This document shows, piece by piece, positions 1 to 6,598 of a stretch of DNA of 9,901 bases (within the stretch, counting starts at the first letter, position 1; each line of letters starts with the position of its first letter). The notes beneath the pieces were generated by a model that was not told where the DNA came from, made no database searches, and worked only from the letters and a program-made list of their open reading frames with translations. A program made the translations under genes and the position numbers. Origin of the DNA: Aalborgiella sp043740415 (lineage in GTDB: Bacteria; Pseudomonadota; Gammaproteobacteria; Burkholderiales; Burkholderiaceae_C); assembly GCA_043740415.1 (NCBI GenBank), contig JAYUCJ010000110.1, positions 1 through 9,901 of the forward strand, written 5' to 3'.

Positions 1-845
1 CGCCAGCTTCCCTGTACGGGGAAAGCCTCGTTTGAAAACGGCGTGGAGAGAATTCTTTGGCGACTGACCTGCCCTTTCACGGAGTTCAACCCCGGCGGGC
101 CTGGCAGCTCAACCAAGCTCACAGCTGACAATTTTTTACCCGAATACGAGCGCAGCACGTAGCGCCCATCAGGGCTGACGCGCTCGTAAGCACCTAAAGC
201 GACTTGGTTCTCGTCGTTCAAACCGGCCAAGGCAGGGTCTAAAGCGATAAATTGGTTTTGCGGGATGCATTGCTGATCTGCTTGACTCTCAACAGCGGCA
301 ACCGCCACATCTGCAGCAACGACAGTTGTCACATGATCTGTAACTACATTCATCGCTTGAGTCATTTTTTGGCCCTTCAAACGATCTCGAATCCCCTGCC
401 GCCAAAACTGAACAGGCATCGCACCAATGAGGCGATTCGGATGCATTTCCCCACTTTTAGCAACAAATGCCGTCGGGAAGTGTGCGTAAGCGTCTTTTTC
501 AAGCAATTTCCCCGAACAAAGCACCTGCGTGGCAGCCAAGGCGACGGCATCCAAGGGTTGCGCGGCGTCCAAAGTGCGCAGGGCTGATTGCCACTCTGCC
601 ACCGGAATTCGACCATCTACCAAAGGAACAAAAGCCAAACCTTCGGCTTTTGCAGCATCTGCTGCCAAATGCGCCTGCGTGGCAGACAGCACCATGCGCG
701 GCGACCACACATAGAGCAAGCTTGTCGGTGCAGATTGTTCGATAGCCGCTAGATATTCATCATCAAAACAGGCCTGAGCCGGTGAATTTATTGCCTGAAC
801 AGCTATTAAAATAATAGCAAAAAAAGAACTTTTACAGATGCCCAT
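1..845 (-). CDS. Unrecognised exported protein, 5' part only (runs off left edge)
   Basis: An open frame of 281 codons without a stop runs from the ATG at 845-843 to the window edge, so the 3' end is missing. An in-frame TAG directly precedes this ATG, which makes it the earliest possible start. Residues 1-25 look like a Sec signal peptide: a short basic start, a hydrophobic core (FFAIILIAV) and an AQA cleavage site before Cys26. Residues about 40-156 resemble a thioredoxin-like fold: a strand ending LLYVWSPRM (43-51) where CxxC would sit, and a cis-Pro-like HFPTAFV at 122-128. The redox cysteines are absent. From about 223 the text SPDGRYVLRSYSGKKL suggests a beta-propeller or similar beta-rich domain. 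Both fold ideas are inference. The start overlaps the gph stop by 14 nt in another frame, which implies translational coupling. A copy of the interspersed repeat supplies the signal-peptide core codons. A lipoprotein is possible (Cys at +1), but Gln at -2 argues against it. Function unknown. Confidence 0.82.
   Translation of the reverse strand, partial: MGICKSSFFAIILIAVQAINSPAQACFDDEYLAAIEQSAPTSLLYVWSPRMVLSATQAHLAADAAKAEGLAFVPLVDGRIPVAEWQSALRTLDAAQPLDAVALAATQVLCSGKLLEKDAYAHFPTAFVAKSGEMHPNRLIGAMPVQFWRQGIRDRLKGQKMTQAMNVVTDHVTTVVAADVAVAAVESQADQQCIPQNQFIALDPALAGLNDENQVALGAYERVSPDGRYVLRSYSGKKLSAVSLVELPGPPGLNSVKGQVSRQRILSTPFSNEAFPVQGSW
771..818 (-). repeat. Interspersed repeat, copy 1 (in signal-peptide codons of the exported protein)
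   Basis: Read on the minus strand, this segment begins with a perfect 17-bp palindrome (GCTATTA, TTT, TAATAGC; 802-818). It continues into the core that fits GGCARTAAATWCRCCGRCT. It aligns without gaps to 9459-9506 (33 of 48 positions) and to 6551-6598 (33 of 48), counted by eye. It encodes residues 10-25 (AIILIAVQAINSPAQA), that is, the hydrophobic core and cleavage region of the signal peptide. The frame is the same one used by the copy inside aroA. Confidence 0.6.
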
Positions 846-1503
846 CTAACCAATCAAGCACGCAATCTGGCTCTTTCAAAGAGGCATCGGCATTCCAAGA
901 ATTCACATCATGGCTGCCCATATAACCCCAGGTAGCGGCTAAACAGGGCATGCCAGCCGCTTGGCCTGCTTCAATGTCGCGTTTGTCATCACCCACGTAA
1001 ACGCAGTATTGCGGCGGTGTTTTTAAACGTCGAGCGGCTTCAAACATCGGCTCTGGGTGCGGTTTAGCGTGCGCTGTAGTGTCGCCGCTGATGACGACGG
1101 CAGCGCTACGCAATACAGGCATTTGTCGCACCAATGCGTCTGTAAACCGCATCGACTTGTTGGTCACGATGCCCCAAGCGAGGCCGCGCATTGACAATGT
1201 TGCCAACAACTCCTCAACGCCGACAAACGCCCTGGTGCGCTGGGTGAGGCACATTTCATAGTTGTAAAAAAACTCTTCACGCCATGCCACAAAGTTGTGG
1301 TGCTCAGGCGTCATGTCAAACGCAACACCCAACATGCCACGCGCACCCGCGCCGGCCAAAGGTCTGTATTTTTCGTAAGCCAAAGATGGCAAGCCTCTGT
1401 CAAGACGCATTTTGTCGGCAGCGGCGGCTAAATCTGGCGCACTGTCAATGAGTGTGCCATCCAAGTCAAACAAAACAGCTCTGATGATACGTTGTGATGT
1501 CAC
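832..1503 (-). CDS. gph: Phosphoglycolate phosphatase (HAD superfamily)
   Basis: This HAD-type phosphatase hydrolyses 2-phosphoglycolate to glycolate in the cytoplasm, clearing a by-product of oxidative DNA damage or oxygenase side reactions. Numbered from the GTG at 1503, motif I is FDLDGTLIDSAPDL with nucleophile Asp13 and acid/base Asp15. Motif II is the Thr in GIVTNKS, motif III the Lys in AKPHPEP, and motif IV GDDKRDIEAG. The helical cap lies between motifs I and II. Length is 223 aa, normal for the family. The frame stays open up to a GTG at 1560, giving 242 aa with an AT-rich extension (MQVLNYPKTIQHFINELND); neither start has a good ribosome-binding site. I prefer 1503 because homologues begin just before the RAVLFDLDGTL motif. 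It lies downstream of ubiG on the same strand, and its end overlaps the next gene by 14 nt. The substrate is inferred from context, since HAD phosphatases are often broad. Confidence 0.88.
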   Translation of the reverse strand: MTSQRIIRAVLFDLDGTLIDSAPDLAAAADKMRLDRGLPSLAYEKYRPLAGAGARGMLGVAFDMTPEHHNFVAWREEFFYNYEMCLTQRTRAFVGVEELLATLSMRGLAWGIVTNKSMRFTDALVRQMPVLRSAAVVISGDTTAHAKPHPEPMFEAARRLKTPPQYCVYVGDDKRDIEAGQAAGMPCLAATWGYMGSHDVNSWNADASLKEPDCVLDWLDGHL

Positions 1504-1618
1504 GTCATTAAGTTCGTTGATGAAATGCTGTATTGTTTTAGGATAATTTAAGACTTGCACGATATTACTTATACATTATCAAGTAGTCTAAATCCTTACT
1601 GCCACGATTAACAACATT

Positions 1619-1640
1619 AAAGTGATTAATTATTCACTTT
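1619..1640. repeat. Inverted repeat at the ubiG stop codon
   Basis: AAAGTGA (1619-1625) and TCACTTT (1634-1640) form a perfect 7-bp stem around an 8-nt AT loop, and the ubiG stop codon (1632-1630) lies in the loop. Read on the plus strand the stem continues into a run of six T; read on the minus strand, in the ubiG direction, the T run is only three. It could be a weak terminator or a processing stem between ubiG and gph. It is AT-rich, so chance is a real possibility. Confidence 0.3.
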
Positions 1641-2346
1641 TTTGTGTGGCTAGCATGTAATTGACGCGTGTGTCGTCACTTAATTTGTAGCGTTTGGTGA
1701 TCGGATTGTGCACTAAACCACGCGTTGCTTGAATTTCCAGCGCCACCTTTCGGCCAAATGTGGCCAATTCGCTGGGAGTGATGAACTTGGCATACTCATG
1801 TGTGCCGTGCGGCAACATACCTAAAACGTATTCAGCACCCACAATGGCGTGTAAGAAGGCACGTGCATTGCGGTTTAAGGTTGAGAAAAACACCCAACCA
1901 CCCGGCTTAACCAAAGTTGCGCAGGCTTCAACGATGGATTGCGGATCGGGCACATGCTCCAGCATTTCCATGCAGGTGACAATATCGAAGCTCGCGGGTT
2001 GCTCTAGCGCCAAGTCTTCGGCGCTGATCTCGCGGTAAATAATATTTGGCGTTTGCGCCTCTAGCGCATGCAACTGGGCAACTTTGAGGGATTTGGTGGC
2101 CAAGTCGATGCCCATGACATTTGCGCCTTTACGCGCCATTGAATCAGCCAAAATACCGCCCCCACAGCCAACGTCCAGCACACGCTTGCCGTTTAAAGTG
2201 GCATAACTGTTGATCCAGTCTAAGCGCAGTGGATTTATAGCGTGCAACGGTGCGAATTCACTCGTTTTGTCCCACCAATGGTGCGCTAAATCAGAAAATT
2301 TAGCCAACTCGGCAGGGTCAACATTGCTAGATTTCAGGGTTTGCAT
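1630..2346 (-). CDS. ubiG: Ubiquinone biosynthesis O-methyltransferase UbiG
   Basis: This SAM-dependent O-methyltransferase carries out both O-methylation steps of ubiquinone synthesis (the 2-polyprenyl-6-hydroxyphenol step and the final 3-demethylubiquinol step), at the inner face of the cytoplasmic membrane. Visible features are the UbiG-type N-terminus (NVDPAELAKFSDLAHHWWD), SAM motif I VLDVGCGGG at residues 56-64, the ribose-binding acid Asp81 in GIDLA, and motif II CMEMLEHVPDP at 125-135. The C-terminal half contains LPHGTHEYAKFI and GLVHNPITKRY, typical of the family. The 238-aa length is usual. The ATG at 2346 gives the expected N-terminus but has no clear Shine-Dalgarno sequence. It starts only 15 nt past the hairpin terminator of ompA, leaving no room for a separate promoter between them. 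gph follows downstream on the same strand. Confidence 0.95.
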   Translation of the reverse strand: MQTLKSSNVDPAELAKFSDLAHHWWDKTSEFAPLHAINPLRLDWINSYATLNGKRVLDVGCGGGILADSMARKGANVMGIDLATKSLKVAQLHALEAQTPNIIYREISAEDLALEQPASFDIVTCMEMLEHVPDPQSIVEACATLVKPGGWVFFSTLNRNARAFLHAIVGAEYVLGMLPHGTHEYAKFITPSELATFGRKVALEIQATRGLVHNPITKRYKLSDDTRVNYMLATQKSE

Positions 2347-2361
2347 GGGTTTATTGTATGA

Positions 2362-2395
2362 AAAAAGCCCCAGAGTTTGACCTCAGGGGCTTTTT
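2362..2395 (-). terminator. Rho-independent terminator of ompA (hairpin readable on both strands)
   Basis: AAAAAGCCCC (2362-2371) pairs with GGGGCTTTTT (2386-2395) in a 10-bp stem. After an A-A mismatch the stem is extended by GAG/CTC, closing on the 6-nt loop TTTGAC. Both sides end in A/T runs, so it could work in either direction. It lies about 50 nt past the ompA stop and is the expected terminator for that highly expressed type of gene. The intervening 3' region (2396-2447) holds an imperfect dyad, TTAGCCA at 2411-2417 against TGACTAA at 2427-2433, of unknown meaning. The ubiG start codon follows 15 nt later. Confidence 0.85.
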
Positions 2396-2447
2396 AAATC
2401 TGACAATCAATTAGCCACCTTAAAGATGACTAACTGTCACTGTTTGA

Positions 2448-3131
2448 TTATTTCTTCTGAGTACCAACCACTTCGATTTCAACACGGTTGTTTTTAGCAC
2501 GGCCTTCGGCTGTTTTGTTGTCAGCAACTGGCTGCTTAGAGCCTTTGCCTTCTGTGTAAACGCGGTTTTTCTCAATGCCTTTAGACACCAAGTATGCTTT
2601 CACAGCTTCAGCGCGGCGAACTGACAACTTCTGGTTAGAAGCGTCGGTACCTTTAGAGTCAGTGTGACCCACAGCAACGATAACTTCCAAGTTGATGCCC
2701 TGAACTTTACTTACCAAGTCATCCAATTTAGCTTTGCCAGCAGCTTTGAGCACAGCTGAATTAGCAGCAAAGAAAGCATCAGCAGCGTAAGTTACTTTGG
2801 TTGCAGCAGCGCCTGCAGCTGGTGCAGGAGCAGGTGCAGGTGCAGCTGCGGCTGGTGCTGGTGCAGGTGCAACTATTACAGGTGCAACTGCAGCAACTGG
2901 TGCAGGAGCAGCTGCAACTGGAGCAATAGCGCCATCGCAGCCTGGAGCAGCAGTCGCTGGTGTCCAGTTAGCCGTGCGCCAGCACAAAGCGGACGCGTTG
3001 CCGATTTTCCACTGCATATTTCCTTGACCACTGCGCCAGTTGTCGCTATTGGTCGTTGAACCGTTAGCAAAAGCTGAGCCTGCGATTGCTATTGTTGCAA
3101 TCATCATGGCGATTTTGTTTAATTTCATCAT
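2448..3131 (-). CDS. ompA: OmpA-family protein with Pro-Ala linker and C-terminal peptidoglycan-binding domain
   Basis: This envelope protein probably anchors to peptidoglycan non-covalently. Starting at 3131 (227 aa), residues 1-22 are a signal peptide (cleavage after AFA). Residues 23-70 are a small W/N-rich domain with Cys50 and Cys65, a likely disulfide. Residues 71-110 are a Pro-Ala linker, and about 111-224 an OmpA_C domain. The peptidoglycan-binding pair is kept: Asp158 in GHTDSKG and Arg173 in LSVRRAEAV, spaced as Asp271/Arg286 of E. coli OmpA. The strand usually reading FFDFDKSVLKPEG in relatives is FFAANSAVLKAAG here. There is no beta-barrel, so it is closer in layout to RmpM than to E. 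coli OmpA. The frame opens at 3140, but an AAGG abuts that ATG. The ATG at 3131 has AGGA 8 nt upstream and aligns residue for residue with the paralogue's start. A strong terminator follows. Confidence 0.93.
   Translation of the reverse strand: MMKLNKIAMMIATIAIAGSAFANGSTTNSDNWRSGQGNMQWKIGNASALCWRTANWTPATAAPGCDGAIAPVAAAPAPVAAVAPVIVAPAPAPAAAAPAPAPAPAAGAAATKVTYAADAFFAANSAVLKAAGKAKLDDLVSKVQGINLEVIVAVGHTDSKGTDASNQKLSVRRAEAVKAYLVSKGIEKNRVYTEGKGSKQPVADNKTAEGRAKNNRVEIEVVGTQKK
2802..2921 (-). repeat. Pro-Ala coding low-complexity repeat in ompA
   Basis: This is a run of degenerate GCACCTGCACC-type hexamers on the coding strand, encoding about 40 residues of Ala-Pro with some Val. It is a flexible periplasmic linker between the N-terminal domain and the OmpA_C domain. 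Such repeats change length by slippage and could have served as the crossover site for the duplication next door. Confidence 0.8.
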
Positions 3132-3185
3132 TTTTGTCATCCTTAAAAATTAATGTTACGAGCAGAGGCAGAATTGAAATTCGAA

Positions 3186-3572
3186 TTAATTACGGTCTTG
3201 TTTAACTTTGCGTTTAGGTGCAGGTGCAGGTGCAGGTGCTGGTGCAACTACAACTGGCGCAGGCGCTGGAGCCACAACTACTGGTGCTGGAGCCGGAGCA
3301 GGCGCTGGCGCCGGAGCAGCAACGACTGGAGCTGGTGCTGGTGCTGGTGCAGCTGCTACTACAGCAATAGCGCCATCACAGCCTGGAGCGGCAGTAGCCG
3401 GTGTCCAGTTAGCCGTACGCCAGCACAATGCTGAAGCGTTGCCAATCTTCCACTGCATATTTCCTTGGCCACTGCGCCAGTTGTCGCTGTTGGTTGTTGA
3501 ACCGTTAGCAAAAGCTGAACCAGCAATAGCGACTGTTGCAATAAGCATTGCGACTTTGTTTAATTTAATCAT
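3186..3572 (-). CDS. Short OmpA-like exported protein: N-terminal domain plus Pro-Ala tail, no OmpA_C domain
   Basis: This 128-aa tandem paralogue of the N-terminal half of the adjacent OmpA has a signal peptide at 1-22 and a conserved domain at 23-70 with Cys50 and Cys65. A Pro-Ala-Val linker spans 71-119, followed by the basic tail KRKVKQDRN and a stop. There is no peptidoglycan-binding domain and no leftover of one in the 54 nt before the next start. The start at 3572 has a good Shine-Dalgarno (AGGA, 6 nt away). For 48 residues from Asn23 it is identical to its neighbour although the DNA differs at about 13 of 144 positions, all silent by my count. That suggests selection on the protein and argues against a pseudogene. 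It precedes ompA on the same strand with no terminator between, so the two are probably cotranscribed. Its function is unknown. It may be a secreted or periplasmic partner of OmpA; that is inference. Confidence 0.85.
   Translation of the reverse strand: MIKLNKVAMLIATVAIAGSAFANGSTTNSDNWRSGQGNMQWKIGNASALCWRTANWTPATAAPGCDGAIAVVAAAPAPAPAPVVAAPAPAPAPAPAPVVVAPAPAPVVVAPAPAPAPAPKRKVKQDRN
3216..3353 (-). repeat. Pro-Ala coding low-complexity repeat in the short OmpA-like gene
   Basis: Degenerate GGTGCA/GGTGCT/GGAGCC hexamers on the plus strand encode about 46 residues of Ala-Pro interspersed with VVV and VV on the minus strand. The tract is longer and more regular than the one in ompA, and here it is almost the whole C-terminal half of the protein. 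Confidence 0.8.
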
Positions 3573-3852
3573 TTTGAGTCCTAAGAAAGTAAGCTGCAGC
3601 TAGGCTGCGGAATTTGTACGTGTTGTGTACCATCACACAATCCGCTGAAGGTTATTGTGCCACAGTCGCAAAGGTGTAACTGACACAAATTGAACTAAAA
3701 GTTCCCGAACAGATTAAAAATAGTTATCCGTTGCTCGCACGCAACACCCAAGCCAGCTTAAAATCAAAGGTTAATCAAGCGCGATTCTCGCTACTGATAA
3801 CCATTACCATTCCTTCAAGTATTCCTTTTAGGCTACACGCTACAAAACGTTC
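3573..3852. promoter_or_regulatory. Divergent intergenic region between the ompA pair and gyrA
   Basis: These 280 bp must hold the promoters for the leftward ompA pair and for rightward gyrA. A weak gyrA candidate is TTGAAC (3690-3695), an 18-nt spacer, and TTAAAA (3714-3719). I see no convincing -35/-10 pair for the leftward genes. TTGTGT (3623-3628) and ACACAA (3635-3640) form a 6-bp inverted repeat with a 6-nt spacer, and further TTGTG/CACAA words occur at 3654-3658 and 3684-3689. They might be an operator, about 50 to 115 bp upstream of the leftward start. GCAGC/GCTGC (3596-3608) forms a small stem in the leftward leader. No open frame of note was found here. Confidence 0.45.
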
Positions 3853-6546
3853 ATGACTCAGTTCGCCAAAGAAACCTTGCCCATCAGCCTTGAAGAGGAA
3901 ATGCGTCGCAGCTACTTAGATTACGCGATGAGCGTGATTGTGGGTCGTGCCCTGCCCGATGCGCGTGATGGCTTGAAGCCCGTGCATCGCCGCGTGTTGT
4001 ACGCCATGCACGAATTGAGCAACGACTACAACAAGCCGTACAAAAAGTCAGCCCGTATCGTGGGTGACGTGATCGGTAAATATCACCCGCATGGTGACAG
4101 CGCGGTGTACGACACCATTGTTCGCATGGCGCAAGATTTCTCGATGCGCCACATGCTGGTGGACGGTCAGGGTAACTTCGGCTCGGTGGACGGTGACAAC
4201 GCCGCTGCGATGCGTTACACAGAGATCCGTATGGCGAAAATCGCGCATGAACTGTTGGCGGATTTGGACAAAGAAACCGTTGACTTCGGCCCCAACTATG
4301 ATGGCAGCGAGTCTGAGCCGCTGGTCATGCCAGCGCGCTTCCCGAACTTGCTGGTCAATGGCTCATCCGGTATTGCCGTGGGTATGGCGACCAACATTCC
4401 ACCGCACAACTTGAACGAAGTGATTGACGCTTGTTTGCATTTGCTTGCCAACCCGCAAGCCAGCATCGACGAGCTGATGGAGATCATCCCCGCGCCGGAC
4501 TTCCCGACCGCCGGTATTATTTACGGCATCAATGGCGTGAAAGACGGTTACCGAACCGGTCGTGGACGCGTGGTGATGCGCGCCAAATGCCATTTTGAAG
4601 ACATCGACAAAGGCCAGCGACAGTCCATCATCGTCGACGAACTGCCCTACCAGGTCAACAAAAAGACCCTGCAAGAGCGCATGGCCGAACTGGTGCACGA
4701 GAAGAAGATTGAAGGCATTTCGCACATTCAAGACGAGTCCGACAAGTCCGGCATGCGCTTGGTGATTGAGCTGAAACGCGGCGAAGTGCCTGAGGTGGTG
4801 CTCAACAATCTGTACAAGCAAACCCAGCTGCAAGACACTTTTGGTATCAACATGGTGGCTTTGGTTAACGGGCAGCCAAAATTATGTAACTTGAAAGACT
4901 TGTTAGAAGTCTTCTTGGACCACCGCCGTGAAGTGGTCACACGCCGCACTGTTTTCACCCTGCGCAAAGCCCGTGAACGTGGTCATGTGTTGGAAGGCTT
5001 GGCCGTAGCATTGGCAAATATCGACGAATTCATCGCCTTGATTCGCAACGCACCAACGCCGCCAGTGGCGAAAGCAGCGCTCATGGAGCGATCATGGGAC
5101 AGCTCGTTGGTGCGCGAAATGCTCACCCGCACCCGTGCGGATGGCGGCATCATCAACGCTGACGACTACCGCCCTGACGGCTTAGAACGTGAATTTGGCT
5201 TGGAAACCGGCGGTTTGTACAAACTCTCAGAAGTCCAAGCGCAAGAGATTTTGCAAATGCGTCTGCAGCGTTTGACTGGACTAGAGCAAGACAAAATCGT
5301 TGCCGAATACAAAGAAGTCATGGCTGAAATTGATGACTTGCTGCACATTTTGGCAACCCCTGGCCGTGTGTCGACCATCATCAGCGAAGAATTGACGGCT
5401 ATCAAACTTGAATTTGGTCAAAGCAAGCTAGGCGTGCGCCGCAGCTTGGTGGAACACAGCTCGTTTGACTTGAGCACTGAAGACTTGATCACCCCGACCG
5501 ACATGGTGGTGACCATGAGCCACAGCGGTTACATCAAAAGCCAGCCCTTGTCTGAATACCGTGCCCAAAAACGCGGCGGTCGCGGCAAACAGGCCACGGC
5601 GACCAAAGAAGACGATTGGGTGGACCAACTTTTCGTCGCCAACACGCACGACTACATTTTGTGCTTCTCCAACCGTGGCCGCCTGTACTGGCTCAAAGTG
5701 TGGGAAGTGCCGGCAGGCTCGCGCGGCTCGCGAGGTCGCCCGATTGTCAACATGTTCCCACTGCAAGACGGCGAAAAAATCACTGTGGTGTTACCGCTGA
5801 CGGGTGAAAAAACCCGCTTCCCAGCTGATCAGTACGTCTTCATGGCGACCAGCATGGGCACGGTCAAGAAAACATCTCTGGACGAGTTCAACAACCCACG
5901 CAAAGGCGGCATCATCGCCGTGGGATTGGATGACAACGATTATTTGATCGGCGCTGCGCTAACCGATGGCGCACACGACGTGATGCTGTTCAGCGACGGC
6001 GGCAAAGCCGTGCGTTTTGACGAAAACGATGTGCGTCCCATGGGTCGCAATGCACGCGGCGTGCGCGGTATGAACCTGGAAGACGGCCAAAGCGTGATCG
6101 CCATGCTGGTCGCCGAAGACGAGCAGCAAAGCGTGCTGACCGCCACCCAAAACGGCTATGGCAAACGCACCAGCATCACCGAATACACCCGCCACGGACG
6201 CGGCACCAAAGGCATGATCGCCATCCAACAATCCGAGCGCAATGGCAAAGTGGTTGCGGCTACGTTGGTGCATACCGACGACGAAATCATGCTGATCACC
6301 GACAAAGGTGTGCTGGTGCGCACCCGCGTCAGTGAAATCCGCGAAATGGGACGGGCGACGCAAGGCGTGACCTTGATTGGCTTGGACGAAGGCTCGCAAC
6401 TCAGCGGTTTGCAGCGTATTGTGGAAAACGATGCGAATCAAACAGAGTCATCCGAAGATGGTGCTGATGTAGCTGCGGATAATGCTGTGGATGATTCAAC
6501 AGATGCTCCTGACTCTCCAGATACGCCCGATACTTCAGAGACTTAA
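3853..6546 (+). CDS. gyrA: DNA gyrase subunit A
   Basis: GyrA is the DNA-cleaving subunit of the type IIA topoisomerase that introduces negative supercoils (A2B2 with GyrB). Residue numbers match E. coli in the N-terminal domain: catalytic Tyr122 in AMRYTE, and quinolone-determining Ser83 and Asp87 in HPHGDSAVYD, both of the susceptible wild-type form. The winged-helix, tower and coiled-coil domains fill about 1-530. The C-terminal wrapping domain carries the GyrA box QKRGGRGK at 572-579, which separates it from ParC. The tail (858-897) is strongly acidic, with 14 Asp/Glu and no Lys/Arg in 40 residues. The 897-aa length is normal. The start at 3853 gives the usual MTQFAKE-type N-terminus, though the ribosome-binding site is poor. 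No convincing terminator follows before pheA, 88 bp downstream. Confidence 0.98.
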   Translation: MTQFAKETLPISLEEEMRRSYLDYAMSVIVGRALPDARDGLKPVHRRVLYAMHELSNDYNKPYKKSARIVGDVIGKYHPHGDSAVYDTIVRMAQDFSMRHMLVDGQGNFGSVDGDNAAAMRYTEIRMAKIAHELLADLDKETVDFGPNYDGSESEPLVMPARFPNLLVNGSSGIAVGMATNIPPHNLNEVIDACLHLLANPQASIDELMEIIPAPDFPTAGIIYGINGVKDGYRTGRGRVVMRAKCHFEDIDKGQRQSIIVDELPYQVNKKTLQERMAELVHEKKIEGISHIQDESDKSGMRLVIELKRGEVPEVVLNNLYKQTQLQDTFGINMVALVNGQPKLCNLKDLLEVFLDHRREVVTRRTVFTLRKARERGHVLEGLAVALANIDEFIALIRNAPTPPVAKAALMERSWDSSLVREMLTRTRADGGIINADDYRPDGLEREFGLETGGLYKLSEVQAQEILQMRLQRLTGLEQDKIVAEYKEVMAEIDDLLHILATPGRVSTIISEELTAIKLEFGQSKLGVRRSLVEHSSFDLSTEDLITPTDMVVTMSHSGYIKSQPLSEYRAQKRGGRGKQATATKEDDWVDQLFVANTHDYILCFSNRGRLYWLKVWEVPAGSRGSRGRPIVNMFPLQDGEKITVVLPLTGEKTRFPADQYVFMATSMGTVKKTSLDEFNNPRKGGIIAVGLDDNDYLIGAALTDGAHDVMLFSDGGKAVRFDENDVRPMGRNARGVRGMNLEDGQSVIAMLVAEDEQQSVLTATQNGYGKRTSITEYTRHGRGTKGMIAIQQSERNGKVVAATLVHTDDEIMLITDKGVLVRTRVSEIREMGRATQGVTLIGLDEGSQLSGLQRIVENDANQTESSEDGADVAADNAVDDSTDAPDSPDTPDTSET

Positions 6547-6550
6547 AATT

Positions 6551-6598
6551 ACTATATATTTAATAGCACTCTAGGCAGTAAATACGCCGACTAGAGCC
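6551..6598 (+). repeat. Interspersed repeat, copy 3 (gyrA-pheA intergenic)
   Basis: This copy aligns without gaps to 9459-9506 inside aroA (36 of 48 positions) and to the minus strand of 771-818 (33 of 48). The aroA similarity resumes at TAACACT (6604-6610 against 9512-9518). It carries a 6-bp inverted repeat, CTCTAG (6569-6574) and CTAGAG (6591-6596), with a 16-nt loop. In the frame used by the coding copies it reads TIYLIAL, stop, AVNTPTRA, so this non-coding copy has lost the open frame. It occupies most of the 88-bp gap and could act as a weak hairpin between the two genes. Confidence 0.6.

Noticed and set aside
252..587. A 111-residue plus-strand open frame near the left edge
   Set aside because: The minus strand is open without a stop from 845 to 1 with a signal peptide and sensible codon use; the plus frame is its shadow.
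3216..3353. Repetitive hexamers taken for a CRISPR or minisatellite array
   Set aside because: The units are degenerate, contiguous, without spacers, and in frame as Pro-Ala codons within a gene.
3186..3572. Short OmpA-like gene as a frameshifted pseudogene
   Set aside because: No remnant of the OmpA_C domain follows the stop in any frame before the next gene, and the differences from the paralogue in the N-terminal domain are silent.
3208..3603. A 131-residue plus-strand open frame rich in Gly-Ala-Thr opposite the short OmpA-like gene
   Set aside because: It is the mirror of the Pro-Ala codon repeat. The minus-strand frame has a signal peptide, a good ribosome-binding site and a conserved domain, while this one has no start signal and no recognisable fold.
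4051..4170. Possible quinolone-resistance substitutions in gyrA
   Set aside because: Ser83 and Asp87 are the wild-type residues, as are the other residues I can compare in this region.
4363..4833. A 156-residue minus-strand open frame inside gyrA
   Set aside because: It is antisense to conserved gyrA coding sequence; the His- and Val-rich composition is typical of a shadow frame. The same applies to the 160-residue antisense frame at 5959-6441.
6569..6596. CTCTAG/CTAGAG hairpin as a gyrA terminator
   Set aside because: The stem is only 6 bp, the loop is 16 nt, and no T run follows. It is better described as part of the repeat element.
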